A stretch of DNA of 64,000 nt from Haliotis asinina (lineage: Eukaryota > Mollusca > Gastropoda > Lepetellida > Haliotidae). The stretch is taken from contig NC_090291.1 in the NCBI RefSeq assembly GCF_037392515.1, positions 42,091,001 to 42,155,000 of the forward strand. Direction: 5' to 3'. The notes under the pieces are model-generated. The model was not told the origin of the DNA. It worked only from the letters and a program-made list of their open reading frames with translations, and did no database searches. Positions 52,572 through 64,000 of the stretch are shown piece after piece (position 1 is the first letter of the stretch; each line of letters starts with the position of its first letter). The translations under genes and the position numbers were made by a program.

Positions 52572-54571
52572 TTGAATGGTATATATATTATATGCTTGTC
52601 AGCTTCTGTTGTATGGGAACACAATATTCTTGCTCCTTCATCAGGTGAAAGATTAAAGCAAGTCATGTTCCTCATCTTACTAAAGTTGACATACATAAAT
52701 TTCCCCTTTAGGTCAGACAAATTTTCTTTCTTGTTTTATGGATTTTTGTCCTCAGGAAAATCTACAAGCAGGAAGTGGAATAAAAAAAGTAAAAAGTCAG
52801 CAGTGATAGTAATATTCTTTTTAAATGCTAAAAGTATTTTACTTCTGGGAATATATGTAGCATATTTGGAGCAAAAAAACAATCCTCAAAAAACATTCTT
52901 GAAGTTTTGGCCAATAAAAACGAGATTTAATTTTTTGAGTGGGAAAAACTGATTCCTATTTTTCTAGTTCTTGAAAATATACAACCAGCAGGTCCATAAA
53001 ACAAGAAATAATTATTGTTTAACACAAATCAAACTAAATGTCACAAATAAGCATATCATGACTGACAACTTGAGCAAGTAAACCAACCATATTTATAGCC
53101 CAATACTAATATAGTACAGTGGAAGCTGTCTAATTCGGACTTGACTGGGACTGACTTTTGCGTCCAAATTACGAGGAGTCCGAATTGGATTGTGAGAGTC
53201 TAGAGTTAGCTCCCTTGACCAGCAGATACGCATGCGCGGTACTTTTACCATGGTGTAACGTGTTTTCGGGGTAATAGCACAAAAGATGATCATGGAGATT
53301 ATTGTGTATCAGTAGATTATCAAAACTGTAATTCCGTCAATAAATATCACCTCATCTTTTATAAATAATTTATTCTTAGAATGCTCTCTTGTCCGGTGGT
53401 TTCCAATGCAACACTCATTTCTTGTCCGTAAACACGAGCACTAGAAGTGACGTACCATGTTTTTGTGTTACTCGCTATTTCACAGGGTAACGCCCTTGTA
53501 TGGAAGTGCATGTGATTCAATCTTCTCCACAGAAATCAACAATATATCGTCTTTTTATAACAAAATCACATGCCATCAAAATGACACTGAGTGCGTTGTG
53601 TCAACTTGCTGAACTTCTTGTTAATTCCATTTGTTAATTGGTTATCATCACACCTGATAATCCGTTTGCAGTCCGTAATTGGCTAACTACAAAGCACTTC
53701 TGCCTCAGGCAGTCCCGCTAGTCCGAGTTATTTAGCGATGTTTTCGTAGTAAATTACCTTGAAGGGCGGAGATTTCAGTCTGAAATCCAAGTTACGTGAA
53801 GTCTGAATTAGTTAGCCTATATGGAATGATAACTTAACATCTGCCGGGACAAACAATTCGGTGCGAATTATATAGAAAACCGAGTTACTTAGGGTCTAAG
53901 TCAGCTAGCTTCCACTGTATTAGGATATTACACAGTCTTGTTACAATGGCAGCCATGATGACACATGAATTATCTTTCAGGTTGGTTATTTTGATAAATT
54001 TTAGAGTCATGATTTGTTACAAAGTGAAATCACAATGCCTCATGGACCAGCCCTGTCATGATTGGTTGCCATCAACCAACAATAACTGCATTCAGCACGA
54101 GAAAGAAATACTTGCAGCTGATTGGCTGGTGAGTATTGGCAGTCAGCCAGTTTTGCATAGCAACAGGAAATTATGTATATTTCCACAGCAAATTTCCCTT
54201 GTGTTTTGAGTACCTTGGGGAAATTACTGCATCAAATACATTGTAATTACAAGTCAGGGAAAACCCTTCAGCAAACAAAATGGCTGTCCTACTCGGGTTG
54301 GGTGATAGCACAGAGTAGAACAACTGGTCATTTTCTAACCTACTTATGTTATATATGATATATTACACGACCTGAACATCAGGAAATATGTCAGTGTAAC
54401 AAACAAAAAATCCAACACCATTATGCAACTGTGGGGTCTTTCACACAATGACAATGATATGAGCCTGATGGTCTTCATGACGTTCCTCTTGACCTTTGGC
54501 TGATCAGGTGACCTTGACCCTGCTTGTCATGTCATGTGACCTTGGAGATGTTTGCCTATGTTGCATCAAGG
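52572..54571. other. Intergenic before the OTUD6B 3' end
   Basis: Besides the Tigger-type element, AT-rich unique sequence. No exon is supported. Confidence 0.4.
53117..53917. mobile_element. Non-autonomous Tigger/pogo-type element
   Basis: Inverted ends CAGTGGAAGCTGTCTAATTC and, on the other strand, CAGTGGAAGCTAGCTGACTT are flanked by TA duplications. No transposase reading frame is visible in the 800-bp interior. Confidence 0.75.
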
Positions 54572-57500
54572 TTAACTGAAGCCGTCCTCCTGTGTGTCTG
54601 GCTCCTTCTCCTTCACTGAGTTGTAATGTTCCCCGAGTCCAAATGCATGGCGGTGGTACCTGAAAAAGTGAGTGAGTGAGTGGGTGAGCTGAGTTGTAAT
54701 GTTCCCCGAGTCCAAATGCATGGCGGTGGTACCTGAAAAAGTGAGTGAGTGAGTGAGTGAGTGAGCGGGCGGGCGAGTGAGTGGGTGAGTGAGTGTTTTT
54801 TTGGTGAGTGAGTGAGTGAGTTTTACACTGCTTTCAGCAATATTCCAGCAATACAGTGGTGGTCTGTAAGCTTTAAGACGTGACAAGCAAACACATTAAC
54901 CATTAACCGCTAGGCTATATATTATAAACCCAAATCGAAGGAATAGAAGGAAAGGAAATTATCTGATAACAGTCAGCGCAAATAACCGCTGATGACAGAT
55001 TAAATGATGACATTATGTGTAAATCTACTGGCACCACAGAAAACCTGGAATGACATTTGTACAGAAAGAGACAGAAGTTTGTTGAAATGGTACATACGTG
55101 AGAATGACAGGACTGGTGTCTGAATATTCCTCACCCACAAAGATGGATGGCCCCTCGGCCTGGATCACCTCGAGAGGGAGACGCAGCACATGGGATAGAG
55201 CCCGCAGCTGAAACAGTTCATGGATATTCTCAATGTGTTAATTTTATCATACAATATTTTGTCATACAATATTATGTACTCTCTTATGTGCCTGCATAAG
55301 TTTTCAACCAACTGACAATTACTGTTTTAAACTATGGCTGGCTATATTGACCGACACTGAATAATGTATGTATCATCATAACATATATAATATAATATAA
55401 CTGTATGTACATATCATGATAATGTACACTGAAATACATGCATTATTACATAACCTGGCAATATAGGTCTTTGTATACATGACTAAAATTGTATTAACTT
55501 TTATAACTATACATAAACTATGTCAAGAGATTGTGACCTCACCTCGAGGTGGCCTCCCCAGGCTGAAGTTGATGCTATATCATTGCAATAGTTTTGAAAC
55601 TCCTCTGAAATAAAAGTGTCACAAGTTGTAACATTCAAAGAGTGAGTGAGTGCATATCAGCTACAAGCAGCTGACCTTAATATTCTGACCTCGGTATAAA
55701 ACATGGTTGAAAGAAACATTTTTCAATATTTTTGTAATATACATCATTAAACGCATGAGTATTTGCATGAATTTTCAGCTATATTAGCTGGACGGAAGGG
55801 TCAACTTGCCAGATAGCTGACCACAATTCTGATGGTGACATTCTGAGGCTTATGACAAACACTGGAGGACGCTGCCACTTTTCAGCAACATCTCTCCTGA
55901 AGCTGGCAATACCACCCTCTATAGCTCAACCTCTTTACCGGGTGTCAGATGGCATTTGTCCAAAGCATTACATTTCTCCGTGAGTTTAGTCCACAAGTTA
56001 TGACAGGAACCATATTGTCATTATGTTTTACAGTCTGCCTGACCAAAGTTCACAAATCTACCATGATGAGACACATCTGGAACCTACATCACTTCCAGCA
56101 GCTCTTCCACATCAGGCTGTGACATGTCTGATATACTCTAAAGTCACTAATAGGTCTATCTCACTTAACCAGTTACAAATATACTCATGGGAAAATTTAA
56201 GGGAACGCATGTTTCTTAGGGCAATTCAAAATTTCTGTTTACTAACTTCAGCGCTGTGTATTATCGTTTTCGTGAAGAGCAGTTCACTCAAATTCACTAC
56301 ATGCTCCTAAAGTTACATGCACTTAGATTTACATGTTACATGTATGTGCACTGTCAAACTCAATGGTTGAAAACATTGTTAACATGGCGAGACAGTACAT
56401 ACTTTGGCACAGAAACGGGAGGCAATTGGCATGGTTAATGGTGGAAGCTCATTACGACGGGTTGCAACAACTTTTCACAAGTCTGTTAGTGTGATATCCA
56501 GACTTTGGCATCTCTATATAATGACTGGTGACGTCAAAATGAGGCGTGGTCGGGGACGGAAAAAGAAAACCACCCCATGGGATGACCGGACCCTACGCCT
56601 TATTGCTCTGCAAGACAGGTTCAAATCCTCCTCCAAAATCAATACGGAATTCAGGCGAAGAACACATGTCAGAATTTGTTCATGTACAGTGCATAATCGT
56701 CTTAAATCGGCTAGTCTAAAAAGCCGCCGTCCATTGGTTGGAATGTCTGAGCAACACAAGCGCTTGAGACTGCAGTGGGCACGGAACCATGGAGGAAGAA
56801 CCGTACGTCAATGGAGAAACACCATGTTTAGTGATGAGAGCAGGTACACACTAGACCAGAATGACGGTCGAATTCGAGTTTGGAGACGCTTTGGGGAACC
56901 TCACAGTGCCTGCACCATCAAACAGCATGATCATTATGTAGGGGGCTCTGTTATAGTGTGGGGATGTTTTACCTTTAACCACAATGTTCGGGACAGACCT
57001 GTTCAACTCAACAATTTGGATGAACTTTTAGTGGCTCTCCAGGAAGAATGGCATAGAATTCCGATTCATACCAACCGTACACTCATTCGCAGCATGCCAC
57101 GACAATGCCAAGCAGTTCTCCAGAGACATGGGGACAACCTGATATTGATTTTCATCACTTGACATAAGCCTTTTCATCTGTATGAACTTTTCTCTTACTG
57201 ATTCAAAGATTAAAAGTCACAGCAATTTCATGCGTTCACTTAAATTTTTCCATGAGTATACATGAAACTGAGAAATATTCTCTGGAAGCTGTAGTACATT
57301 CACTGTGAAAATCACACACTTTTGCTTCCCATAGTCTGTCTGAGTTCAAGTATGATGAATGATTAAATATCTTGAAATAAGGATAAGTGCACAAAACATA
57401 AAGGACACATGGTCCTGAAACCTCTCTACTCAGCAGGATCTGCAATCTGATGTTTCATGAAACCATTATGTTTACAAAGCTATCATGTAATATTGTGCTT

Positions 57501-60500
57501 TCTTCATGCTTCACACCAAGGGGGTCAGTTGCAAACGGCTGATGGGACAGCACCAACACACATTCAGGTGCAACACAGCACAGCCTGGTGAGATGATCCA
57601 CTTTAGTCAGGCATTGTTCCATCAGCCGTTTGAAATCAACCAGTGTGAAGCGTGAAAATAGCACATTATTACTTGCCTATGGAAGATACCACAGTGTAAT
57701 ATTACGCTAGTATAATACTGCTTGATGTATGATGCCATAACACTTCACAGCTACGACGTCACAATACTAATGGCGCAAAAATAGTGCTAGCAGACCTTGC
57801 TTGACTTTCGGACAGCTGAGAGTTATCACACTGTAGGCAATTACGAAGCAGTTTCTATCAATATATGTTGGAGAATAATAAACAGAATACTTAACTGCGT
57901 GAAATATCATTGTTATTAAACTCATGAATGACTTAGTATCAAACTCGCTTTCGCTTGTTTCATTACTAACAAATTATTAATAACTCCTTTAATGAAAATG
58001 GTATTACACAGAAGGTCATTTAGTATCCTCTACATAATACATGACTTCTTAAACAACCTTTTCCATGATCAATAGAAAATGTCAGACTTCAGATCCTGTT
58101 CGGTACAGAGGTTTCAGGACCACGTGTTTTATTTATGTTTTGTGCACATATCTCAATTTTGATTTATTTAACCATTTGTCATTCTCATTTGGACCCACAC
58201 AGACTATATACCTGAATTTACCTACTAAAGCCCACATACATTATTAAAAAATCCACCTGATAACACTTATAAGTACAGATGAAAAAATGTCAAGCCATGA
58301 TTATTGATTGTTCCTTCCAACATAACCATTATATGTTCTTAGGAAAATGTCACCCCCTGTTGTCAGCGGATGACTGGTAGCAATGGCAGCACAGACTCAT
58401 GAATAAGTAAAATAAATACCCACTAGCTAGTTATGTGTCTACCTTATTGTCATGCGTGTTGAGGTCAAAACTGATAATTGTGAGTGCATTGATTATACTC
58501 GACAACGTAGAAAGTCACAGAGTAATAACCCTGTGACTTGGTTTCCAGGTTTAAATCAACCTATTCAGAAATACTCTATAGGGCCAAACCAATTTTATTT
58601 CTTGTTTCACAGATTAATGTGATCAGAAAACCTAAAGGCAGGAGGAAAAAGAACCCCAAAACGTAATAACCAGTCAGAGTGATATTCCTTTAGACATTAG
58701 AAGTATTTTACTTCTGGCAATGTGTGAAGTGTATATGGGGTAAAAAACATTGTTGACCAATAAAAACATAATGATTTTGTTTTTTGAGCAATGAAAATTA
58801 ATTCTTCTTTGTTTTCTTATTCTCGAAAAATTACATGTGGCATCCTTAGCAACCTCTGCTGTTCAAAAGATGAGTCTGGACCAGACAAGCTAGTGATCAA
58901 CAGCATGAGCATCGATCAGCACAATTGGGAACTGATGATGTGTTGCATTGAAGTCAGTGAGTCTGACCACCTGATCCCATTAGTTGCCTGTTATGACAAG
59001 CCTGGGTAACTGAACGGCAATTTAAACCTGGAACTTCAAATAGATTAGACTGTCAGACTCATCGTGTCATCATTGCTCATATTATCAATCTCTAGATTGT
59101 CCAGTCTAACATTATGATGTAAAGGCAGACAATCTTAAATCCAAGCCTACATGGACACAAGCACGTTGTGCAACACACAGGGTGCCATTAGGAATCTGAG
59201 CTCCCTTGGATAGTAAAGATTCAGAATTTTTCAAACAAATTAAGGAACTGTTGTGCTCAAGAAACCAAACTTTTCAATACCATTACACATATCAATCCTT
59301 ATACAACTGAAACCAGATTTCAGTACTCGGCAGCAGTGTATGTGAAAGGTAAGTAAATTAAATAAACCGTGTGTGGAATTTATCAAGAAGCCCACTTAAT
59401 TTCAGAATTACTTTCTCTGTGTACACAATTTTAGAACTTCTGTAAATAAAGTGTTGTATTTATCTAATTATTATTATTTATAGTCAAACATGACCATAAC
59501 CCTCTAGTAAATACAACTATCTATATCTTTGGAAAAAATCAGAATGAATTTGGCTTTGTCAGAAAGGCAGAACCGACATGCATTTTTGGGGATGATTATG
59601 ATAAATTTGTTAGGGATAGCATCTCTGAGCTCCACACAAGCATCACGTCACTGTTTACCTGGTGAGTAGGGGTCCCCAGTGTCCAGCTTGGTAAGGAATG
59701 GTAGAAAGTCATCTTCATGGCCTCGCATAAAATCGGCTGTTTGTGTCCGTAGGATCTCATTGGAAGACTATAAAAAAAGATTCTCATAATTCATAATTAG
59801 TTACTGACATTCAATGGCCATGTCAACATCTCCCTCCATGTTTGTTGCATGACTTTAAAAAACCCTTCTCCCTACATCTCTTACAGATATTAATCAAGGT
59901 TTAGACAATATTCAACATATATGGCATAACATATGTCACTGCCACTGTCAATATCACACTGGGTCAGTAGAGATATGGACTTAAGATCAGTCAGTATATG
60001 GCATAGAGCAGATCCCTGAAACAGAATGTGTGACTACAGTTATTTGCAGACGTACCTCCACACCTCGGGACAACAGCTGATGGGTGATGGCGTTGTACAG
60101 ACTAAAACAGGACAAGAATGAATGAATGAATGAATGAATGAATGAATGAATGAATGAATGAATTATATTTGACGGACTGACTGCATAATAGACGGATAAA
60201 TTGAAGACTGAATGAATGAGAAAGAGTGCATGAGTGAGCAGGTGAGTAAATATGTGAGTGAGTGAAGGTGTTTCCAGTCACTCTGGTCATTCTCGGATTA
60301 TTTTAAGGTAAGACTATTCTATTTTCTTGTATTCCAAATCCATTAAGTGAGGACGTCAGTTCGGTTTTACCCCACTATCAGTAAGTGAGTGATTGAGTTT
60401 AGATATACGCCGCTTTAAGAATATTCCAGCAATATCGCAGCATTGGACACCAGAAATGGGCTCTACACATTGTACCCATGTAGGGTGTGTCTCAATGTCA

Positions 60501-62963
60501 TGTCACAAGTGAATGTTTGAACCACTGGGGAACTGCTCCTTAAACCATTAAACAAAAATATGTTGACATATATCGTATTCAGCAAGATTTAGGTTTAGAC
60601 TCTACTGGCCTTACGAGGAGAACTACACATATAAAATAATTATTGACAACTACTGAACATCAGCCAATATTCATACCCTCAATCAAGTCTTTGTAATAAA
60701 TAAGAAAGAACCGCCATGGATCTCAAAGCTGGCATACAGTTTCAGTTATTGATTTGGAGATTTGTGCTTTCTGACACGATTCTTATTTCCTATCATCAGT
60801 AAGTATAACAAGGACAGGGTTTGAACCCAGACCTTCCAGGACCTGGGCAGACACTCTATCCACTAAACCACAGAGCCCTGACGTAAGGTTGAACTCAAGG
60901 AACTGTTGAATCCAAATCCATTCAACAGATGGAGCTGTGTACTGTGTAGTCGGAATTACACAATAGACATCTAACTGTCACCATTCTGCCATTGAAAGTT
61001 TTGTATTAACTTCTGGATACCACCTGTGCCCTAGTCAATGAAAGTCCTCTGAATACAAGACATCAACACAAGCTGTGACCGTGTATTTGGCCATGACTAG
61101 TTGTCTCTGAATGTATTCATTTATGATACACTTGAATATGATACATTTGTCATGTATTAAGCAATTCTCAGTTTGATGTAGCTTGAATCAGAAATAATGC
61201 TTGCTTTCAGTTTAGAAATGGGAAATAAATTACTTATTAAAACTTCTTTTTTAAATAGGAACATAAACGTCCTTGATCCATAACCTGTACACGGAAAATA
61301 ACAATATGAACACTTAAAAGCAAACAAAATATAAAGATCATCACAACTTAGGTAATTATTTGGGTTTTGCAGGCAGCAGATTGGATATATACTATTGTTT
61401 ATAAAAGGCCACAGGATATGCTAATAGTTTTAAAAAAATCAGCTGTCTACTCATTATCTACAAGCAAAAAAAAAATGCTCTGAATTGTGTAATTCCTTAT
61501 TGTTTGTTTGTTTGTTGGTTGTTTTATACGGAGCTCTACTACTTCCTGGTGTCAAAAAAGCATCCAAATCTTTTTTTCAATTATTTTTTTTATGCTGAGA
61601 ACGAATATTATACGATGTAAGAGTGGAGCAATTCAGGAACACTGTCTTAGTCTCATGCCATCAAAGATGTATGATGAGACAAAACATTTTACAGCTGATG
61701 AAAGACCAGGCCTACATAAATAATTAGTGTGACCTGAATCAAATTACACTCCGACAAACTGGAGAATGTAGTAATCTAATGGATTATCTATACATTTCCT
61801 GGTGACTAATTTGAAGGTGTGGGTTAGTGTGCGCTGGTGGGTTTCAGTGAGAGTGAGTGAGACAAAGGGGATTCTTGAAATGTGCTTGACACACTGTACC
61901 CATGTGCAATCAGTCGAGAGTATTATGTAGAAACATATCAGTCACAACAAGTCAATTGACCAGGGACCACTTGGTCTTCATTCTCAGATTCTTGATATGT
62001 ATACAGCTTATATTGCTATCTTTTCCTACCCAGTACCCATCTGCAGCTGGTTGGCGAGATCTGCTGAAAAGGAGACACCACATGTGCCTCAAAGCAGGGC
62101 AAGACTGAAGTGTTTAAACACACGCCATTAACATGATTCTAGATTCTGGCAAGCACAAAATATGTTTGCAGAAATTCACTTTTGCTTTGTAGCATTGAGA
62201 CGTTTTTCAAAAATGTCGCTCTGACAAATGCTAAAAATTGATCAGGACTGCTATTTTTGGACTTTATATGTTACAAGAACTATATATCCTTATTAGGCAA
62301 GAGGTCTAACATGAATTATGTATGTCACTTCTTTAGCTTCTTTTAGAATCATGTTTTATGCAAGACAATGAGGATAGAACGATTAGTCCTTCTAGATTTT
62401 TACTAGTCTCTGACTAACAGGCTAGTGGTTGTGCTTATTCCTGTCTGTGAACCCCATGCAGAGAGAACTTGCACGTAAATAAATGAACTTACCAGTTTCC
62501 ATCAGAGTAGATCTGCAAAAGAAAGAAAACATGTTTCATGAGAATGACGAACCAACAACCATGATACCAGAACAAATCTGGGCTTCAAACCAATAATCAT
62601 CAGATTCTGGTACTCCAAAGGGACACAACCCTGGATAGCAATTGGGTCAATACTGGCAACTGGACAACTGTTTTGGAACCTCAGACATGTTCCAGTGTAG
62701 TGATCATAACTCCAATACTTCACCATACATCTACTATAGTTGTGCTGTGTTGAATGGGACCCTGATCTTGCCTGGAGTAAACCTAACACATTGCAGACGT
62801 TACTGCATATACAAGTATCGTGTACCTCATGTATCTGGAGGCCCCTCTTCTCAAGAAGGGACTTAATGGTGCGGGTCTCTGTGTGCCGGGCACCCGTCAG
62901 GCTCTCCAGTGCCTGTTCCTTGATGCGTTCTTCTCGTTCTCGAAACTGGTTTGCCTTCTTCTC
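54572..62963 (-). CDS. OTUD6B: OTUD6B-like deubiquitinase, C-terminal 190 residues (7 exons)
   Basis: Exons in transcript order: 62963-62826, 62512-62493, 60101-60056, 59767-59659, 55604-55543, 55207-55098, 54659-54572 (TAA); all GT-AG and in phase. The N-terminal coiled-coil exons lie beyond the right edge. OTUD6 proteins are OTU-family cysteine proteases that remove ubiquitin; OTUD6B is linked to the proteasome and translation control. Visible landmarks: EERIKEQALESLTGARH (linker), catalytic loop IYSDGNCLYNAI with the nucleophile Cys, LPFLTKLDTGDPYSP, EEFQNYCNDIASTSAWGGHL, then VIQAEGPSIFVGEEYSD and GLGEHYNSV, whose His is the catalytic base. The Cys codon is split TG|T across an intron. 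Family assignment is firm; 6B rather than 6A is inference. The last acceptor is duplicated. Confidence 0.93.
54659..54805 (-). repeat. OTUD6B: 73-bp tandem duplication of the last OTUD6B acceptor and exon start
   Basis: The stretch from acceptor CAG through the codons for YHRHAFGLGEHYN occurs twice, with exon borders at 54732 and 54659, and is essentially identical between copies. Both copies sit in a (GTGA)n tract left by a short retroposon tail, which supplies the pyrimidine-rich CTCACTCACTTTTTCAG acceptor. Only the copy at 54659 gives the conserved C-terminus. Confidence 0.85.
54770..54916 (-). mobile_element. Family B SINE with expanded (GTGA)n tail
   Basis: TTTTACACTGCTTTCAGCAA and CAATATTCCAGCAATAC behind a long GTGA run that reaches the last OTUD6B exon. 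Confidence 0.7.
55605..56180. other. OTUD6B intron, left of the Tc1 element
   Basis: A (GAGT) run at 55641-55653 is the only repeat I recognise. Confidence 0.45.
56181..57259 (+). mobile_element. Tc1/mariner element with internally deleted transposase
   Basis: Terminal inverted repeats start ATACTCATGGGAAAATTTAA on the left and end in the matching complement on the right (TTTTTCCATGAGTAT), next to TA. The reading frame runs on to a stop at 57162. It shows the Tc1 HTH pair (SLRRVATTFHKSVSVISRLW), a basic GRKKK segment and the first catalytic Asp (MFSDESRYTL). After VIVWGCF it jumps directly to RDRPVQLNNLDELL, so about 90 residues holding the second and third catalytic acids are missing, in frame. 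The element is therefore non-autonomous. It lies in an OTUD6B intron, opposite in orientation. Confidence 0.9.
57494..57664. mobile_element. Palindrome inside the 57314-58215 inverted repeat
   Basis: GCAAACGGCTGATGG faces CCATCAGCCGTTTGA; arms of about 50 bp start TGTGCT and end AGCACA. Confidence 0.6.
57685..57845 (-). repeat. Repeat related to 15530-15660
   Basis: On the - strand it shares AACTCTCAG, GTCAAGCAAGG and TTGTGACGTC with the + strand at 15530-15660, in the same order and spacing. Confidence 0.45.
58868..59037 (-). mobile_element. Family A short retroposon, tail lost
   Basis: GAGTCTGGACCAGACAAGC, AACAGCATGAGCATCGAT and CTGATCCCATTAGTTGCCTG. Confidence 0.75.
60116..60163. repeat. 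(GAAT)n microsatellite
   Basis: About eleven GAAT units, starting 15 bp upstream (in transcript sense) of an OTUD6B acceptor. Confidence 0.9.
60382..60541 (-). mobile_element. Family B SINE
   Basis: ATACGCCGCTTTAAGAATAT, GGACACCAGAAATGGGCTC and CCACTGGGGAACTGCTCC. Confidence 0.75.
60806..60891 (-). mobile_element. tRNA-like SINE head or tRNA pseudogene
   Basis: On the - strand, GTGGTTTAGTGGATAGAG matches an A box and GGTCTGGGTTCAAACCC a B box at tRNA spacing. The acceptor stem does not pair well, so it is not called as a working tRNA. Confidence 0.5.
60892..62492. other. OTUD6B intron
   Basis: A family B fragment on the - strand lies at 61848-61920. Otherwise AT-rich unique sequence; no exon seen. 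Confidence 0.45.
62493..62512 (-). CDS. OTUD6B: 20-nt microexon carrying the OTU catalytic loop
   Basis: Flanked by tttgcag acceptor and GTAAGT donor, it encodes IYSDGN plus the first two bases of the catalytic Cys codon. Without it the protein loses its active site and shifts frame (20 nt). Confidence 0.85.
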
Positions 62964-62977
62964 CTAAAATAGACACA

Positions 62978-63142
62978 TGAGTGAGTGGGTGAGCTTGGCT
63001 TATGCCGCTTTTAGCAATATGCCATCAATATCATGGCAGAGGACACCAGAAATGAGCTTCACACATTATACCCACAAGGGAAATCCAAGCCCGGCTATTA
63101 TCGTGATATATGCGAATACTTTAAACATTAGGCTACCCCTCT
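62978..63142 (-). mobile_element. Family B SINE
   Basis: TATGCCGCTTTTAGCAATAT, GGACACCAGAAATGAGCTTC and ACATTAGGCTACCCCT; starts 15 bp upstream of an OTUD6B exon. Confidence 0.75.
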
Positions 63143-63284
63143 GCCATGGAAACTTTCAAGAACCAGCTCATAGAATTTCCTGGTAGGGTATGAACAACAG
63201 AATCACCTCCTGCCTATATGCTTCTCCAGGACACTATTCAATCTATAATGCCTGCCAAGTTATTCAGGGTTGTGATTCACTAGC

Positions 63285-63383
63285 AGAGTGAGTGAGTTCA
63301 GTTTTATGCCGCACAGCAATATTCCAGCTATATGGTGGCGGTCTGTAAATAATCAAGTCTGGACCAGACAATCCAGTGATCTC
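63285..63383 (-). mobile_element. Family A tail half
   Basis: GAGTGAGTGAGTTCAGTTTT through ACCAGACAATCCAGTGATC. Confidence 0.8.
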
Positions 63384-64000
63384 ACTAGCAGAAAGGAAGT
63401 GAATATGAACTGTTGAAATATTATACAAAATCAGGATATGAATTATACTATATCCATACTGACTGATTGGGGCAGCCATCCTTCCAACTTTTCAAACCTT
63501 AATCTATCACTTTCCAAACCTTAATCTATCTGTCTACTGGCCAATCTTTTGTGAATATATATACACAAATTACTTCCAGATCAGTTTCAAGTTGCTCTTT
63601 AACCAGCTGGAAATGTCAATTACACAGTATACCCAATCTTTTAAAATTAATGAGCCCATGGACTTAGGATGTGGCTACAATTAGTGAAATGTTATTTTTA
63701 TAACTAAAAAGAGAACAAATCTATGACCCAAGGTGAATTTTCAGCATCATTTATTTTTACAATCTTTACGAACTGCATATCCTTAGAAAATGATTTTGAC
63801 CTCAGGACTTGAGTGTGTCCAGACCTGATGTGTGCTACTATCAAAAACCTATAACGACCACTAAAACTGCAGTTTTAGCATGCCACTGAGTAGCAACTCC
63901 ACTTGATAAACGATAATAAAAACCATCACAGTTGAAAAGTGCAAGTTCGATTAAAAAAAGATGCAATTCTAAAAACTCCATATGGAACTGTGTCCTTGAG
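63384..64000. other. OTUD6B intron to the right edge
   Basis: No exon or repeat recognised; the upstream coding exons are outside. Confidence 0.45.

Larger units (their letters stand above)
57314..58215. repeat. Inverted repeat pair, about 145-bp arms
   Basis: 57314-57460 and 58070-58215 are diverged reverse complements (shared GAGGTTTCAGGACCA, TATGTTTTGTGCAC). A second palindrome lies between them. Possibly one large foldback element in an OTUD6B intron. Confidence 0.55.

Noticed and set aside
60806-60891. Working tRNA gene
   Set aside because: A and B boxes are present, but acceptor-stem pairing is poor and the copy looks like a SINE head.

Overview
This is a eukaryotic nuclear window carrying four spliced protein-coding genes in a background dense with short repeats. 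The proteins are animal in type. Two abundant short retroposon families share a tail that reads GTGAGTGAG then TTTTACGCCGC on the opposite strand. From memory this repeat pair is typical of abalone and related vetigastropod molluscs, so a Haliotis-like gastropod is the best guess; I could not run a database search. All exon borders below were read by eye from GT-AG signals and are supported by unbroken reading phase across each gene.

Layout. (1) 1-13272, + strand: 3' part of an RGS22-like gene, 14 exons, 774 residues in the window, start beyond the left edge. (2) 13443-16612: a gene-free block of inverted-repeat DNA elements, including a Mutator-like foldback with a 9-bp target duplication and another palindrome nested inside it. 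(3) 16613-24427, - strand: a complete five-exon gene for a 1736-residue Ser/Thr-rich nuclear protein with an HMG-box-like segment, an AT-hook-like core and many CDK-type sites; I do not recognise its family. Three full cAMP-response elements lie just upstream of its start. (4) 24562-28215: intergenic, with short retroposons and a miniature Mutator-like copy. (5) 28216-47761, + strand: the whole lysyl-tRNA synthetase gene, with two alternative first exons giving a 576-residue cytosolic and a 628-residue mitochondrial enzyme, and a 62-copy array of a 70-bp unit in one intron. (6) 47762-54571: intergenic, with a diverged 220-bp direct repeat, a possible small two-exon ORF and a Tigger-type element. 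(7) 54572-62963, - strand: 3' seven exons (190 residues) of OTUD6B, a deubiquitinase. It has a 20-nt microexon at the catalytic site and a 73-bp tandem duplication of the last splice acceptor. A Tc1-type transposon sits in one of its introns.

The genes do not form a functional cluster: a cilium/testis-type RGS protein, a probable nuclear cell-cycle protein, a translation enzyme and a deubiquitinase are simply neighbours. No capsid- or envelope-bearing element, CRISPR array or intact rRNA/tRNA gene was seen.
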